A stretch of 64,000 nt of DNA from the NCBI GenBank assembly GCA_002914805.1, contig JXTB01000216.1, positions 557,882-621,881 on the forward strand, read 5' to 3'. Position numbers and translations under genes: made by a program. Shown here piece after piece: positions 48,796 to 59,498 of this stretch. Within the stretch, counting starts at the first letter, position 1. The number at the start of each line of letters is the position of its first letter. The stretch is from Parasponia andersonii (taxonomy: Eukaryota > Streptophyta > Magnoliopsida > Rosales > Cannabaceae). A model generated the notes under the pieces. It was given only the letters and a program-made list of their open reading frames with translations, searched no databases and was not told where the DNA came from.

Positions 48796-49124
48796 ATGTC
48801 CGCCATTCTTGGACTAAACAGCAAAAGACTCTTTCTTTGTACCAAAACGCTGTCGTTTGCTTCACATAGCCTGGTTTAACCTCTCCCAGAAGACGAGAAG
48901 CCATTTTTCCTGTAAGAGAAGAGATAGCAGCCTGTAGTAATGCTTTTGAGTATGTTCATCAACTGTATGTGTATTTTCCGCTGAAGAAACTTTAGAGAAA
49001 AAATATTTTCTTTTCTATGCTTTTTTTGGGGGGGCCCACATGCATGGTTTCAGGACCTTGGTGTGAAGTTTAAGCATCCCTCTTTACTGTAGAGACTTCT
49101 TTCACATCCATGTTGTCTCCTTAG
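48796..49124 (+). promoter_or_regulatory. Four uORFs in the RGI5 leader
   Basis: Upstream ATGs open short frames at 48796-48879 (27 codons), 48940-48984 (14 codons), 49017-49073 (18 codons) and 49110-49124 (4 codons), all closed before the main ATG at 49254. If transcription starts near 48715 and no leader intron removes them, all four would lie in the mRNA and could lower translation. Depends on the unverified start site. Confidence 0.4.
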
Positions 49125-49253
49125 AGTGGACTTTTTTCACCACCACCACCACCATCACCATCAAGCTCCAGGGCAAGAACCACCTCCATTTCTTCAGACC
49201 CCGTTGCTTAATTTTTTCACCCTCGAGTCATTTTTGTTTTCATAACTCAAAAA

Positions 49254-52200
49254 ATGGGAAAAGTCGATGGTTTTTGCTTCTCATTCTTGGTGGTGTTTTC
49301 TCTGACTATTACCATGACTTCAGGCAACGGTTTGTCCCCTGATGGAGAAGCTCTTCTGTCCCTTCTCTCTGCGGCTGACCCTTCTGCTAAAGAGTCCTCT
49401 GTATTGTCCTCATGGAACCCAACAAGCTCAACTCCTTGTTCATGGCAGGGAATCACTTGTTCTCCTCAGAACAGAGTTATCTCTCTCTCTTTGCCGAATG
49501 TTTTTCTTAACCTTTCCTTTCTCCCACCTCAGCTCTCTTCTCTCTCTTCTCTTCAGCTTCTCAACCTCTCATCCACCAATGTCTCAGGTACTGTTCCACC
49601 TTCTTTTGGCCAACTCACTCATCTTAGGCTCCTTGACCTCTCATCCAACTCGCTCTCCGGTACTATTCCTACGGAACTGGGGGCACTCTCTTCTCTCCAA
49701 TTCCTTTTCTTGAACTCCAACAGGTTGTCTGGTAAAATACCTCAACAGCTTGCTAACCTTACTTCTCTCCAAGTTCTCTGTCTCCAAGATAATGTTCTGA
49801 ACGGTTCAATACCATCACAACTGGGCTCTTTGGTTTCTCTCCAACAGTTTCGGGTTGGTGGGAATCCATATCTTACAGGAGAAATTCCAGCACAGTTAGG
49901 ACTACTGACTAATCTCACAACATTTGGTGCTGCTGCAACTGGACTTTCCGGTGTGATACCACCTACATTTGGGAACTTGATCAATCTCCAGACTCTGGCT
50001 CTTTATGATACCGAGATATTTGGTTCAGTACCACCTGAACTTGGGTTTTGTAAAGAGCTTAGGAATCTGTACCTGCATATGAACAAGCTCACTGGTTCAA
50101 TCCCTCCTCAACTGGGTCAGTTGCAAAAGCTCACTAGCTTGCTTCTTTGGGGCAATGCCTTATCTGGTGCAATCCCAGCTGAGCTTTCCGACTGTTCTTC
50201 ACTTGTTGTTCTTGATGTTTCTGCCAATGATCTTTCCGGAGAAATTCCCGGTGACTTGGGGAAGCTACTTGTTCTTGAACAGCTTCATCTGTCGGACAAT
50301 TCGCTCACTGGACGAATTCCATGGCAGCTGAGCAACTGCACTAGCCTCAATACTCTTCAGCTTGACAAGAATCAATTATCAGGTACAATTCCATGGCAGG
50401 TTGGTGAGCTGAAATTGTTGCAAAGTTTTTTCTTGTGGGGTAATTCAGTGTCTGGAACTATACCAGCCTCGTTTGGGAACTGCACTGAACTATATGCACT
50501 TGATCTTTCGAGGAACAAACTCACCGGGTCAATCCCAGAAGAGATTTTCCGCTTGAAGAAACTGAGCAAGCTTCTACTTCTGGGAAATTCTTTAACAGGA
50601 GGGTTGCCGAAAAGCGTTGCAAATTGTCAATCTCTAGTCAGGTTAAGGCTTGGGGAGAACCAGCTTGCTGGCCAAATTCCTAAGGAGATTGGTCAATTGC
50701 AGAATCTTGTTTTCCTTGATTTGTACATGAATCATTTCTCTGGAGGGCTTCCTTCTGAGCTTGCCAATATCACTGTTCTTGAACTGTTAGACGTGCACAA
50801 TAACTACTTAAGTGGAGAAATTCCATCTGAGCTCGGTGAGCTTGTGAATTTAGAGCAGCTTGATCTCAGCAGAAACAGCTTTACTGGTTACATTCCTTTG
50901 AGCTTTGGGAACTTCAGCTACTTGAACAAGCTCATTCTCAACAACAATTTACTCACAGGTCCAATACCGAAATCTATCCGCAACTTGCAGAAGCTAACTC
51001 TACTTGATTTGAGCTACAATAGCCTCTCTGGTCCAATCCCACCTGAAATCGGTTATGTGACAAGCTTGACAATCAGTTTGGATTTGAGTTCAAATGAGTT
51101 TACAGGAGAGATCCCTGAGAAAATGGCCAGTCTGACACAGTTACAATCCCTTGATCTTTCCCATAATATTCTTTATGGGAAAATTAAGGTTCTGGGTTCT
51201 CTAACTAGTCTGACTTCTCTTAATATCTCTTACAACAATTTCTCAGGTCCTATCCCAGTTACACCATTTTTCAGAACTATATCTTCAAATTCATATCTTC
51301 AGAACCCTCGCCTCTGTGAGTCCACTGATGGGACTACTTGTTCTTCGAGTCTAATGCGAAGAAATGGATTGAAATCTGCTAAAACTGTAGCCATAATTTC
51401 AGTGATTTTGGCTTCAGTAACCGTAGCAGTTCTGGCTTCATGGATTCTCGTTACCAGGAACCACAGGTATATGGTAGAGAAATCTTCAGGACCCTGTGTG
51501 TCTTCATCGGGAGCTGAAGATTTCTCTTATCCATGGACTTTCATCCCATTTCAAAAGCTAAGTTTCACCATTGACAACATCTTGGATTGCTTGAAGGACG
51601 AAAACATAATTGGAAAAGGCTGTTCTGGGGTAGTCTACAGGGCGGAAATGCCCAGTGGTGAGTTAATTGCAGTTAAAAAGCTATGGAAAACAAAGCAAGA
51701 AGACGAACCAATTGATTCATTTGCAGCCGAAATTCAAATTCTTGGACACATTCGACACCGAAACATTGTGAAGCTCATAGGTTATTGTTCGAATAGAAGC
51801 GTCAAGCTCCTTCTCTACAACTACATTTCAAATGGTAACCTGCAACAGCTGCTGCAAGAAAATAGGAACTTGGATTGGGAAATCAGGTACAAGATTGCTG
51901 TTGGATCAGCTCAGGGTCTAGCTTATCTTCACCATGATTGTGTCCCAGCAATTCTTCATAGAGATGTTAAGTGCAATAACATACTATTGGATTCCAAGTT
52001 TGAAGCCTATTTGGCAGATTTTGGTCTGGCAAAACTGATGAACTCGACTACTTACCACCATGCCATGTCCAGAGTAGCTGGCTCTTATGGCTACATTGCT
52101 CCAGGTTAGACTTTTTCTCTCCTTTTCATTTAGCTTTTCGTTTTGTAATCTCCATTTTGATTTATTGACACATCGATTCATGTTCTTTCTAATGCATTAA

Positions 52201-52592
52201 TTATTGCAGAGTATGGCTACACGATGAACATCACAGAGAAGAGTGATGTCTACAGCTATGGAGTGGTCTTGTTAGAGATACTAAGTGGGCGTAGTGCTGT
52301 TGAGTCTCAGGTGGGAGACGGACTACACATCGTCGAATGGGTGAAGAAGAAGATGGGAAGCTTTGAACCAGCTGTGTCAATACTAGACACAAAACTCCAA
52401 GGTCTGCCAGATCAAATGGTGCAAGAGATGCTTCAGACACTAGGCATTGCTATGTTTTGTGTTAACTCTTCTCCTGCTGAGAGGCCAACCATGAAGGAAG
52501 TAGTGGCATTGTTAATGGAAGTCAAGACCCCACAAGAAGAATGGGGAAAGACTTCCCAACCACTAATAAAGCAGTCCTCAAATCAAAGTTGA
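49254..52592 (+). CDS. RGI5: LRR receptor kinase, RGF/GLV peptide receptor RGI5-like (2 exons, 1077 aa)
   Basis: Exons 49254-52104 and 52210-52592, joined by a 105-bp GT-AG intron inside the kinase APE region (GYIAPE). Order: signal peptide (about 1-25); LRRNT with SWNPTSSTPCSWQGITCS; about 23 plant-type LRRs; one transmembrane helix (about 711-733); kinase with GKGCSG near 787, catalytic Lys808, HRD 902-904 and DFG 922-924, so an RD-type active kinase is predicted. RVGG at 200-203 is the RxGG motif that, in Arabidopsis RGI receptors, recognises the sulfated tyrosine of RGF/GLV peptides. Length (Arabidopsis At1g34110 is about 1072 aa) and recalled sequence fit RGI5, LRR subfamily XI, which acts at the plasma membrane in root meristem maintenance with SERK co-receptors. 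Intact. RGI3 or RGI4 are less likely alternatives. Confidence 0.93.
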
Positions 52593-55110
52593 TTTTTGTC
52601 TCCTTAAGTAGTTTCCTTTTCCTTCCTAAGACATCAGTGATTGAGTTTCTATCCCAAGATAAAACAAGTGGGGTTAATTGAGGGAAACAAGAATCGATAT
52701 TTGTCGATTCGGCTGATTGTCTTCGGTTATTGTACAGTTTGGAAGTATAAATGCAGTTGATTTTCTTCATGTCACTCTTTATCCCTGAGCCACTTCATGG
52801 TTATGGCTATTTTTCATGCAAGAGGGATTTCATTTTGCCAATTCTGTGTTTTGTTAATTTCTTCTGCTGGATTAATGTCCGATCAACATGGAACACAAGT
52901 AAGAAAGTACATTGTTAGCCCCCGCCGCCCCCCCAAAAAAAAAATAGTAACAAAGTAAATCCTATCTGCATAACAGAACACAAGATACTTGTTACAAAAA
53001 GGCTTAAGCCTGCCTGCCTTAAAAATGATTGTGATAAAACTCCAGTAAGAAGCTACCCTTTTCTCATTTTGTTTTGTTCTTTCCGGAAATACAAATCTAG
53101 AACTTTGCATTTTTCTACCTCTCAATGACTGCAACATTAAAATTCAAAAATTTAAATTTATGCTTATACTAATTGGTTTTTGATAGTTTTGAAAGATTGG
53201 TTATGCTGTAAAACTAATTGCGTTTTAATAGCTTGAGAGATTGGTCCTGCTAACCATACTTATTAGAGCCAAAGTGGTCCTAAATTTCTTAAAAGAGAGA
53301 TGCATTGTTAATGATTTAATATGCTTTTAAAACAATACACATAAATAAAAATAAAAGAAAAAAAGAACACACTTTTGACAAAAATTGCAGACAGTATCTA
53401 AAACTAGGAGGCTAGAGGGGAAAGAAGAGAAAGCAAAACTCCCTTGTATATATGTACAAAATATATAATACAAGGTCCCTACATTGCAGGGTTAAAGCAG
53501 ACAGAGAGAGAACAAGCCGTGCCTTCCCTTCCTTCTCCCCAAATGCCTTCCCTGACATTAGTTTTGTCTCCCTTGTCTTTCACATTCTGTGCTCCATAAC
53601 CCATGCCTTATTATGGTCAAAAAGAAGATCCGACGAGATACAATCAAGCCTTGCATCATTTTAAACCATAAACTATGCACATGCATATCAGCAAAGCTAT
53701 ATTGAAAAAAATATGGTATTACAAATGCATATCACAAAGAGACATTGGAGGATCAATGATTAACCCAGTAAGCTTCTCTTTTTATTTGTTTGATTGTTGG
53801 TCAGTCTCCTTAGAGTCTATATGTTATGGAGAACCGTAGCTTAAAAGAAGCAAAAAGCTGAAAGAGGACCACAATTATCATGTTTTGCTGTTTCCAAAAC
53901 AGGAGATTCTTACATGAATATGTATATGTACATATATTTGTAGTTGTATATATTAGGGGTAGAATGTAGTCTGGTTTGGGACTAATCCTATTACATGATT
54001 TATCTAATGCAAAAGACATTTTTCCAATACTAATTTGATATTTGCTAAATTATAAGACGCGATAAGTCCTGCTCATGAGACTACATCCAAAACCTTATAT
54101 ATCAATATGTTATATATATATATAGGCACCATTTAGTAGGTATATATTTAGTAGGTATATATATTATATATATATAGAGAGAGAGAGAGTATTTTCAAGG
54201 AGAAGGGCTAGACAGCCCCATTTTCACCAGTAAAGTCTTGTCAACAACAAGTATCCTTGCCTTTTTAGATTCTTTCCCCTTTTGTCTTTTACTTCCCCTT
54301 GCTCTTTTTTCTATATGGAGCCAAGATGAACATCACTGTAATGTTGGGTTCTGCTTAGTTCAGTCTGGTTTACAGATGTTTGGTAGCAACTTGTAAATAA
54401 GCATATAAAAAGGTGCAAATCTGTAGCCGGGTTTTAAACAAAAGGGCATAAATATCATTAGAGTTTAAACATAAGGAACAGAAGAAACTATACTTGCAGT
54501 GATAAAAATATGAGGGAAAAAAAAAAAAAAAGAGAGATGAATCATTAGAAGTAACTCGTGGTTTTCATCATCAGTTAAAACTTAAAATCCAAGTGGGTTT
54601 TAGTTTTGATTACCTCTGCTGCAGGTCCAAAAAGCATTAGTGATCTCAGTTTCCAATATTAATCATCAATGGCTTGAGTTTGTGTACAATGATCTCTTTT
54701 CAATTTATATTATCTTAAACTTCTTTTCTTTTATGGGTTTTAGTCCAAGTTAGCATGATATGGTCAACTACCATGGGAATATTTGTTTTTAAGTATACGG
54801 GCTAACAGTCCACATCATTAAGTCTTCAAGTGAAACATTCTTATGCATTTCATTATGTATGCAGCTAGGAAAGAAGACAAGCTCTTATTTATAGAAATAA
54901 TTCAGGCCAAAAAAACAAAAAAATAGAAAGAGCATTGAAAAGAGTAGGCACAAGATAAACATTGACGAAATGAGTTTCCATTCTTCTTGCAAACCCCTGC
55001 ATCGCTCTTTTATGAATGAAAAAAATATTTCTAGACGGTTTATTGCATGCAATCGTATTTAGTACAAGGGTTCAAAAATTAATATTCCAAAAAACCATTA
55101 AAAAGGAGCG
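52593..55110. other. 3' flank of RGI5 and intergenic DNA
   Basis: The first 200 bp is likely 3' UTR. After that AT-rich DNA with (TA)n at about 54106-54126 and 54158-54176 and a duplicated ATTTAGTAGGTATATAT word at 54131-54160. No gene recognised; the 70-codon frame at 53452 has no family. Confidence 0.45.
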
Positions 55111-55117
55111 GAAAAAG

Positions 55118-55144
55118 AAGAGAGGGGGAGGGGGGGGGGGAGGG
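55118..55144 (+). other. G-rich tract
   Basis: G5, A, then ten G, A and G3 in an otherwise AT-rich context; it can form a G-quadruplex but is less regular than the 23.5-kb run and may be partly a sequencing-sensitive homopolymer. Confidence 0.7.
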
Positions 55145-55149
55145 AACAG

Positions 55150-57214
55150 TGACAATGAAAAGAATAGAAACATGTATAGTTGTATACATTATCAATCCTA
55201 TTATTACTTTACTTTAGGAAAAACAAATACATGTATCTTGACATTATATATTGGTTTTTGTTCTAGAAGTGAAATAATTGTGCAAATATCCAGAAGATAT
55301 TGTTTGAGAAAATCTTGTAGTATTTTAAAAAATTACCATTTCTTAAACTGGACCCAAAATTCGGTTACTTAAATAAGAAGCTTTTTCATTTATTTTCACC
55401 AAAACATCGGCCATAAATACCGATCTTATTCCTATCCAACGCGGGAAAAGATTTNCAATGATATTCATACTTACAATAAGAAAGACCAAGAAGCTAACAA
55501 AACAAACTGGACGAAAACGATGACAAAGAGAGCATTCTTCAGTTCATAACAACCGTTAAAAACGTAATATCCTTAACCTCCTTAGCTATAGACTACAATA
55601 AAGAAGCTCTGTTTGTTCTTTGTCACACATATGTCATCAGTTCAATAGCTGATTCTCAATATCAGCTGAGTTGCAGCAATAAAGTGCTTGGGTAAAGAGT
55701 TGACTTGAGTAAGGCTTGAACCTTGAAACCATATGCCATCCAAGAACAATCAAGACTAGACATTCTAAAGCCAATCACAATGGACGATGAAATTAACTAG
55801 AATGATGAAGATTACAGACAACATAACGTTGAGGCTCCGCTTCACAATGTTTATGTTTTTCGACTTCTTAGTTGAAAATGAAATGGAAGATGTTGATTTT
55901 CTCAAACAGCATCTTGAGGACATCGTCACTCTTCCTTTGTACTTTTAAAAACAAAAGACAAAAAGATAAATATTGCTAGCGAGTCCTAAATGTGAAAACT
56001 ATAAACTGCAAGAACCAAATAAGTACAAGGGTCTTGTCGATTCAATAATGCCGTCCTAATGAATTAGAATGCATTTATTATTTAAGACAATATTTTCCTA
56101 TAATAAAGAACTTAATGGAATAGTGATCTATTGAATTAATGTGTGAGGCAATCAAAACCCAGCACTTTTCCTCAATCAACTTATAATAACTAAAATTCGC
56201 CATTTGATTTGCAGAGAACCCATCTCCAGGCACTTCTTCACCGGTTAGTTTAGTATAAAAGAGGGAGGAAGGCAATTCAGAGTACGTATTCTTTGTTTCA
56301 TGAACAATGCTTCAACAAATTTTAAGTCACTTAACTATTGCCACAAAGGACAGTGCATACACAAGCACGTAACAAATCAATCTGCCCTCAAAATTATGCA
56401 GTCCATACACAATGTCTATATGCTACCCTTTTGAGATACTACTATATTCGACAAATACCACCAAAGGCGGCACTGGATGTCATACAGTGGTACAGGGCAT
56501 GATAAATTTTGGAACGACCACTTCACAAGCTTCAATAACCCAACGAGTAACTAGTCGGAGTTATGTGAGAGATGAAATCTTCCCCTACTGTTGATCCAAG
56601 TATACGTTTAAACCGAGTACTTTCAAGTACGTTTGACCGAGTACTTTCAAGTTTCAACACTAATTTAGATATCAAATATCACTACTTGCTATAGTTGGAT
56701 TTCGCAAGCACAAATAAGTTTAGAATCATATATGTCAGAGCCTTAGTCATTTCACCATTAATGAGTGATATCTTCCTCGATTACACATTTCGTATAAGAG
56801 ATACTAAGACTTCAACCCCGAAAGATAAGGCCTTTCATCAATAAATAAATGCATATCAAAGAAACATTATCATATCCACCACTCAACCTTTTTGTTTCCA
56901 TTTCCAAGAGAGCCAAAAACTAAAACGAAGAACAGGTCATACACAAACTCGGAAAAACAACATGACAACTTGGTCATTTTCTTTTAATAAGTTCGAAATA
57001 GTACATCTCGGTCTTCACATTGCATCATCAAAATCATCATTCTCTAAGACATTAGAATGACATTATTGAAAAACTCATCACTGGTTCACTACCACCAACT
57101 CTTCAACTCTAAACTATTGCCTTCCAAAAAAATGTTCATGAAACATAAACAACATCATGAAAAAATTGGTACAATGAATTGAAGTATGAAAGTAACCCAA
57201 ATATACAAACCTCA
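55150..57214. other. Intergenic DNA and probable 3' region of the GCD1-like gene
   Basis: Less AT-biased than the rest but no exon recognised. A short direct repeat (CCGAGTACTTTCAAGT twice, 56612 and 56637) is present. The stretch nearest 57214 should contain the 3' UTR of the minus-strand gene. Confidence 0.4.
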
Positions 57215-57745
57215 TTACTCATCAAGCTGTTGAAGCTCCGCCTTCAACTGCTCTATTTTGAGTCCCATTGATCTCTGCAATGCCGCCTTCTCGCTCTCCG
57301 GCAGCTTAGCTAAAAGCCCTTCAAACAAGTCCAAAACCTCCTTCACCGCCGCCCGGGCACACTCGGCCTCTTCGTCGAAATAGACAGTCTCTTTGGACTC
57401 CATAGCCATCTCAATCTCCTCCCTCGCTTCCGCAAACTTGAGGTTGATCATGTCCACCTCCTTGTTCGGGTCGAACTCACCCGACCCTCCACTGTATTTT
57501 CTCCGATTCTGCCCAGTTGCCAACTGGGTCGGCGCGTTTGAGCGAGTTGGGTGGAGAAAACGGTGGAGATTTGAGATTAACGAGTTGGGTATCAGGGGTT
57601 TCGGCGACGTAGCTGGGTCTGCGACGCGTTGAGCTGACTCGGTTGTGACCGGGTTGAGGGAAAACAATGAAATGGGTTTTGAAAATTGCTTAAAAGGGTG
57701 TTCGAAGATCAATTTGCGGACTGAAATCCGTGAACCTCGATGCAT
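57215..57745 (-). CDS. GCD1: Small mitochondrial GCD1/embryogenesis-like protein (176 aa)
   Basis: Single exon. The ATG at 57745 is chosen because the frame continues upstream only through non-ATG codons into a MITE, and because MHRGSRISVRKLIFEHPFKQ is a typical basic mitochondrial presequence. Residues about 20-90 are low complexity (Pro, Ser, Asn). The conserved part is 92-176: DPNKEVDMINLKFAEAREEI, then YFDEEAECARAAVKEVLDLF and a C-terminal helix LKIEQLKAELQQLDE, an acidic helical domain likely to form a coiled coil. This matches what I recall of plant GAMETE CELL DEFECTIVE 1 (At5g62270), a mitochondrial protein needed for gamete and embryo development; its biochemical role is not established. 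A long-TIR MITE begins about 107 bp upstream of the ATG, so the promoter or leader is largely element-derived or displaced. Confidence 0.7.
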   Translation of the reverse strand: MHRGSRISVRKLIFEHPFKQFSKPISLFSLNPVTTESAQRVADPATSPKPLIPNSLISNLHRFLHPTRSNAPTQLATGQNRRKYSGGSGEFDPNKEVDMINLKFAEAREEIEMAMESKETVYFDEEAECARAAVKEVLDLFEGLLAKLPESEKAALQRSMGLKIEQLKAELQQLDE

Positions 57746-57852
57746 TTTCGGTCTTTCAATCGCCAAATTTTCTGCAGCACAGGCGCCAAAGAACAAAGCA
57801 GGAAGAAGTAGTAGAAAGAGATTAGGGAGGGGCAAACTATATTTTGGGTTAA

Positions 57853-58366
57853 GGGCACAGATGGTCCCTGAACTAACCAACTTGTGGCAATTAGGTCCCT
57901 ATATTCTATCTACAGCAATTAAGTCCTTAAACTTTCTGATTTGAAGTAATTTGGTCTCTTAACGATCTAAATTACAAATTATTGTTAATTTTTTAGCAAA
58001 AAAACACAAGTGAGTGGATATGATAGCATTTGAAAGTTTATTTGAAAGATAATTTAAGAATTTTAAACATAAAAAGTAATAATTATAAAAAAAATTTCTC
58101 TAAATTTAAAACTACAATAACTTTAAAGAATGGAAATAATATCATTCTTCCTTTCGAAATCCTTTAAACATCTTTTCAAACGGTTTATTTTTCTCTAAAT
58201 ACATTTTTAAATATTACAGTATACTATTCAGACGTGTTTAAGAGTCATAAATTTAACAATAAGTTATAATTTAGACAGTTTAAAAATTAAATTATTTTAA
58301 ATCACAAAATTCAAAGACTTAATTATCACAATTAAACTTCAAAAATCAAATTGTCACAATTTAAAA
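57853..58366. mobile_element. Long-TIR MITE in the GCD1 promoter region
   Basis: The left arm (GGCACAGATGGTCCCTGAAC, ACTTGTGGCAATTAGGTCCC, AGCAATTAAGTCCTTAAACT) is mirrored by the right arm (AATTCAAAGACTTAATTATC, AACTTCAAAAATCAAATTGT), although the outermost part of the right arm is worn away. The interior holds AAAGTTTATTTGAAAGATAA and related AT-rich sequence. Same family as 58915-59498. Long (over 100 bp) TIRs without coding capacity suggest a Mutator-like MITE, but no 9-bp target duplication was identified. Confidence 0.6.
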
Positions 58367-58914
58367 GAAGGAAAGAAAAAAAAAAACTAATCTTAATAAA
58401 CATCTCAATTTAATTACTTGATTTGATTCTTCTTTTTTCCTTCCATCAACTCATTCTTACGTCAACTGGAATCGGAACGAAGGGATTTCCTACAAGAACT
58501 GGAGTGGAATAAGAAGAGGTAACTTGGTTAAAATAGAGTATGAAGCAAAAATAAAAACTTCTATTTAAATCTCTCTATTTAAGTATCTATTAGAATTAAT
58601 AGAATAGCTTTTTAATCGTTAGGATTAATAGACTTTTTTACATCCAAATGAAAAAAAAAAATCTTTTTCGAGTGATTTTACATCTCATCTCAAGTGCTAG
58701 TTCATTTATGGTACAAATAAAACGAGTCAAAATTCATTTTTCTAATCTCAGAAAACAAATTGTAAAATACAGAGTTGACCAAAGAATTGAAGAAGGTTGA
58801 CTAAGGCTTGTGGTCATGCGTTGCAGTCCATTTGATTTTTGATTGTTGAGTTGCTGTAGAACAATTTAATTTATTGAAAATTAAATAAATAAGTTGTTGT
58901 AAATTTTAAAAAAG
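58367..58914. other. Intergenic spacer between two related MITEs
   Basis: AT-rich, no gene or element recognised. Confidence 0.5.
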
Positions 58915-59498
58915 AGTTTATGGCACAAATAGTCCTTGAACTATTCAACTTGTGGTAATTTGCTCTTTAAAATTTAAATTATAACTGCTAAAGTCCTCGA
59001 ACTTTTTAATTTGTAGCAATTTGGTATTTAGACTATCTAAATTGTAATTTTTTCTTAAATTTCTGATAAAAATATATATATATATATAAAGAGCATATTA
59101 TAGCATCTTAAAGTATATTTAAAGGAAAATAAACTAAATAAAAAGATTTAGAGAGAATGAAAGACGTATTCTTCACTTTTTTTTTTTCTTTTTGGGTATG
59201 AAAGACGTATTCTTCATTTTTTTTTTCTTTTTGGGTCTTTGGAGCTGAAAATTTAGAAAAAAAATTTCTATGATTGTTTATTTTTATGCTTGAAATTCTT
59301 AAATTACCTTTCAAATACTATCACATACTTCTCTTATACAATTTTGATTAAAAATTTAACATCAAGTTACAATTTTTAGGAACCAAATTACTACAAATTG
59401 AAAAATTTAGAGACTTAATTGCTATAATAAATATTTTGATGACCAAATTGCTATAAATTGGATACTATAGGGATCATTTTTAACATTAACCCTATTTA
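58915..59498. mobile_element. Long-TIR MITE, better preserved sister copy
   Basis: The left arm starts about 58924 (GGCACAAATAGTCCTTGAAC, ACTTGTGGTAATTTGCTC, AATTTGTAGCAATTTGG). The right arm read in reverse gives AAAAATGATCCCTATAGTAT, TTATAGCAATTTGGTCATC, AGCAATTAAGTCTCTAAA, AATTTGTAGTAATTTGGTTC, so the TIR extends over roughly 150 bp. Inside, a 41-bp unit containing ATGAAAGACGTATTCTTCA is duplicated (59157-59240). Confidence 0.7.

Noticed and set aside
49342-49713. Overlapping frame in the LRR region of RGI5
   Set aside because: Leu/Ser-rich shadow of the LRR repeats in another frame; the same holds for antisense frames at 49742-49984 and 52231-52440.
57746-57880. N-terminal extension of the GCD1-like protein by 45 residues
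   Set aside because: The frame is open to 57880 but starts with TTG, and its distal part lies in a MITE. The ATG at 57745 followed by a basic presequence is the sensible start.
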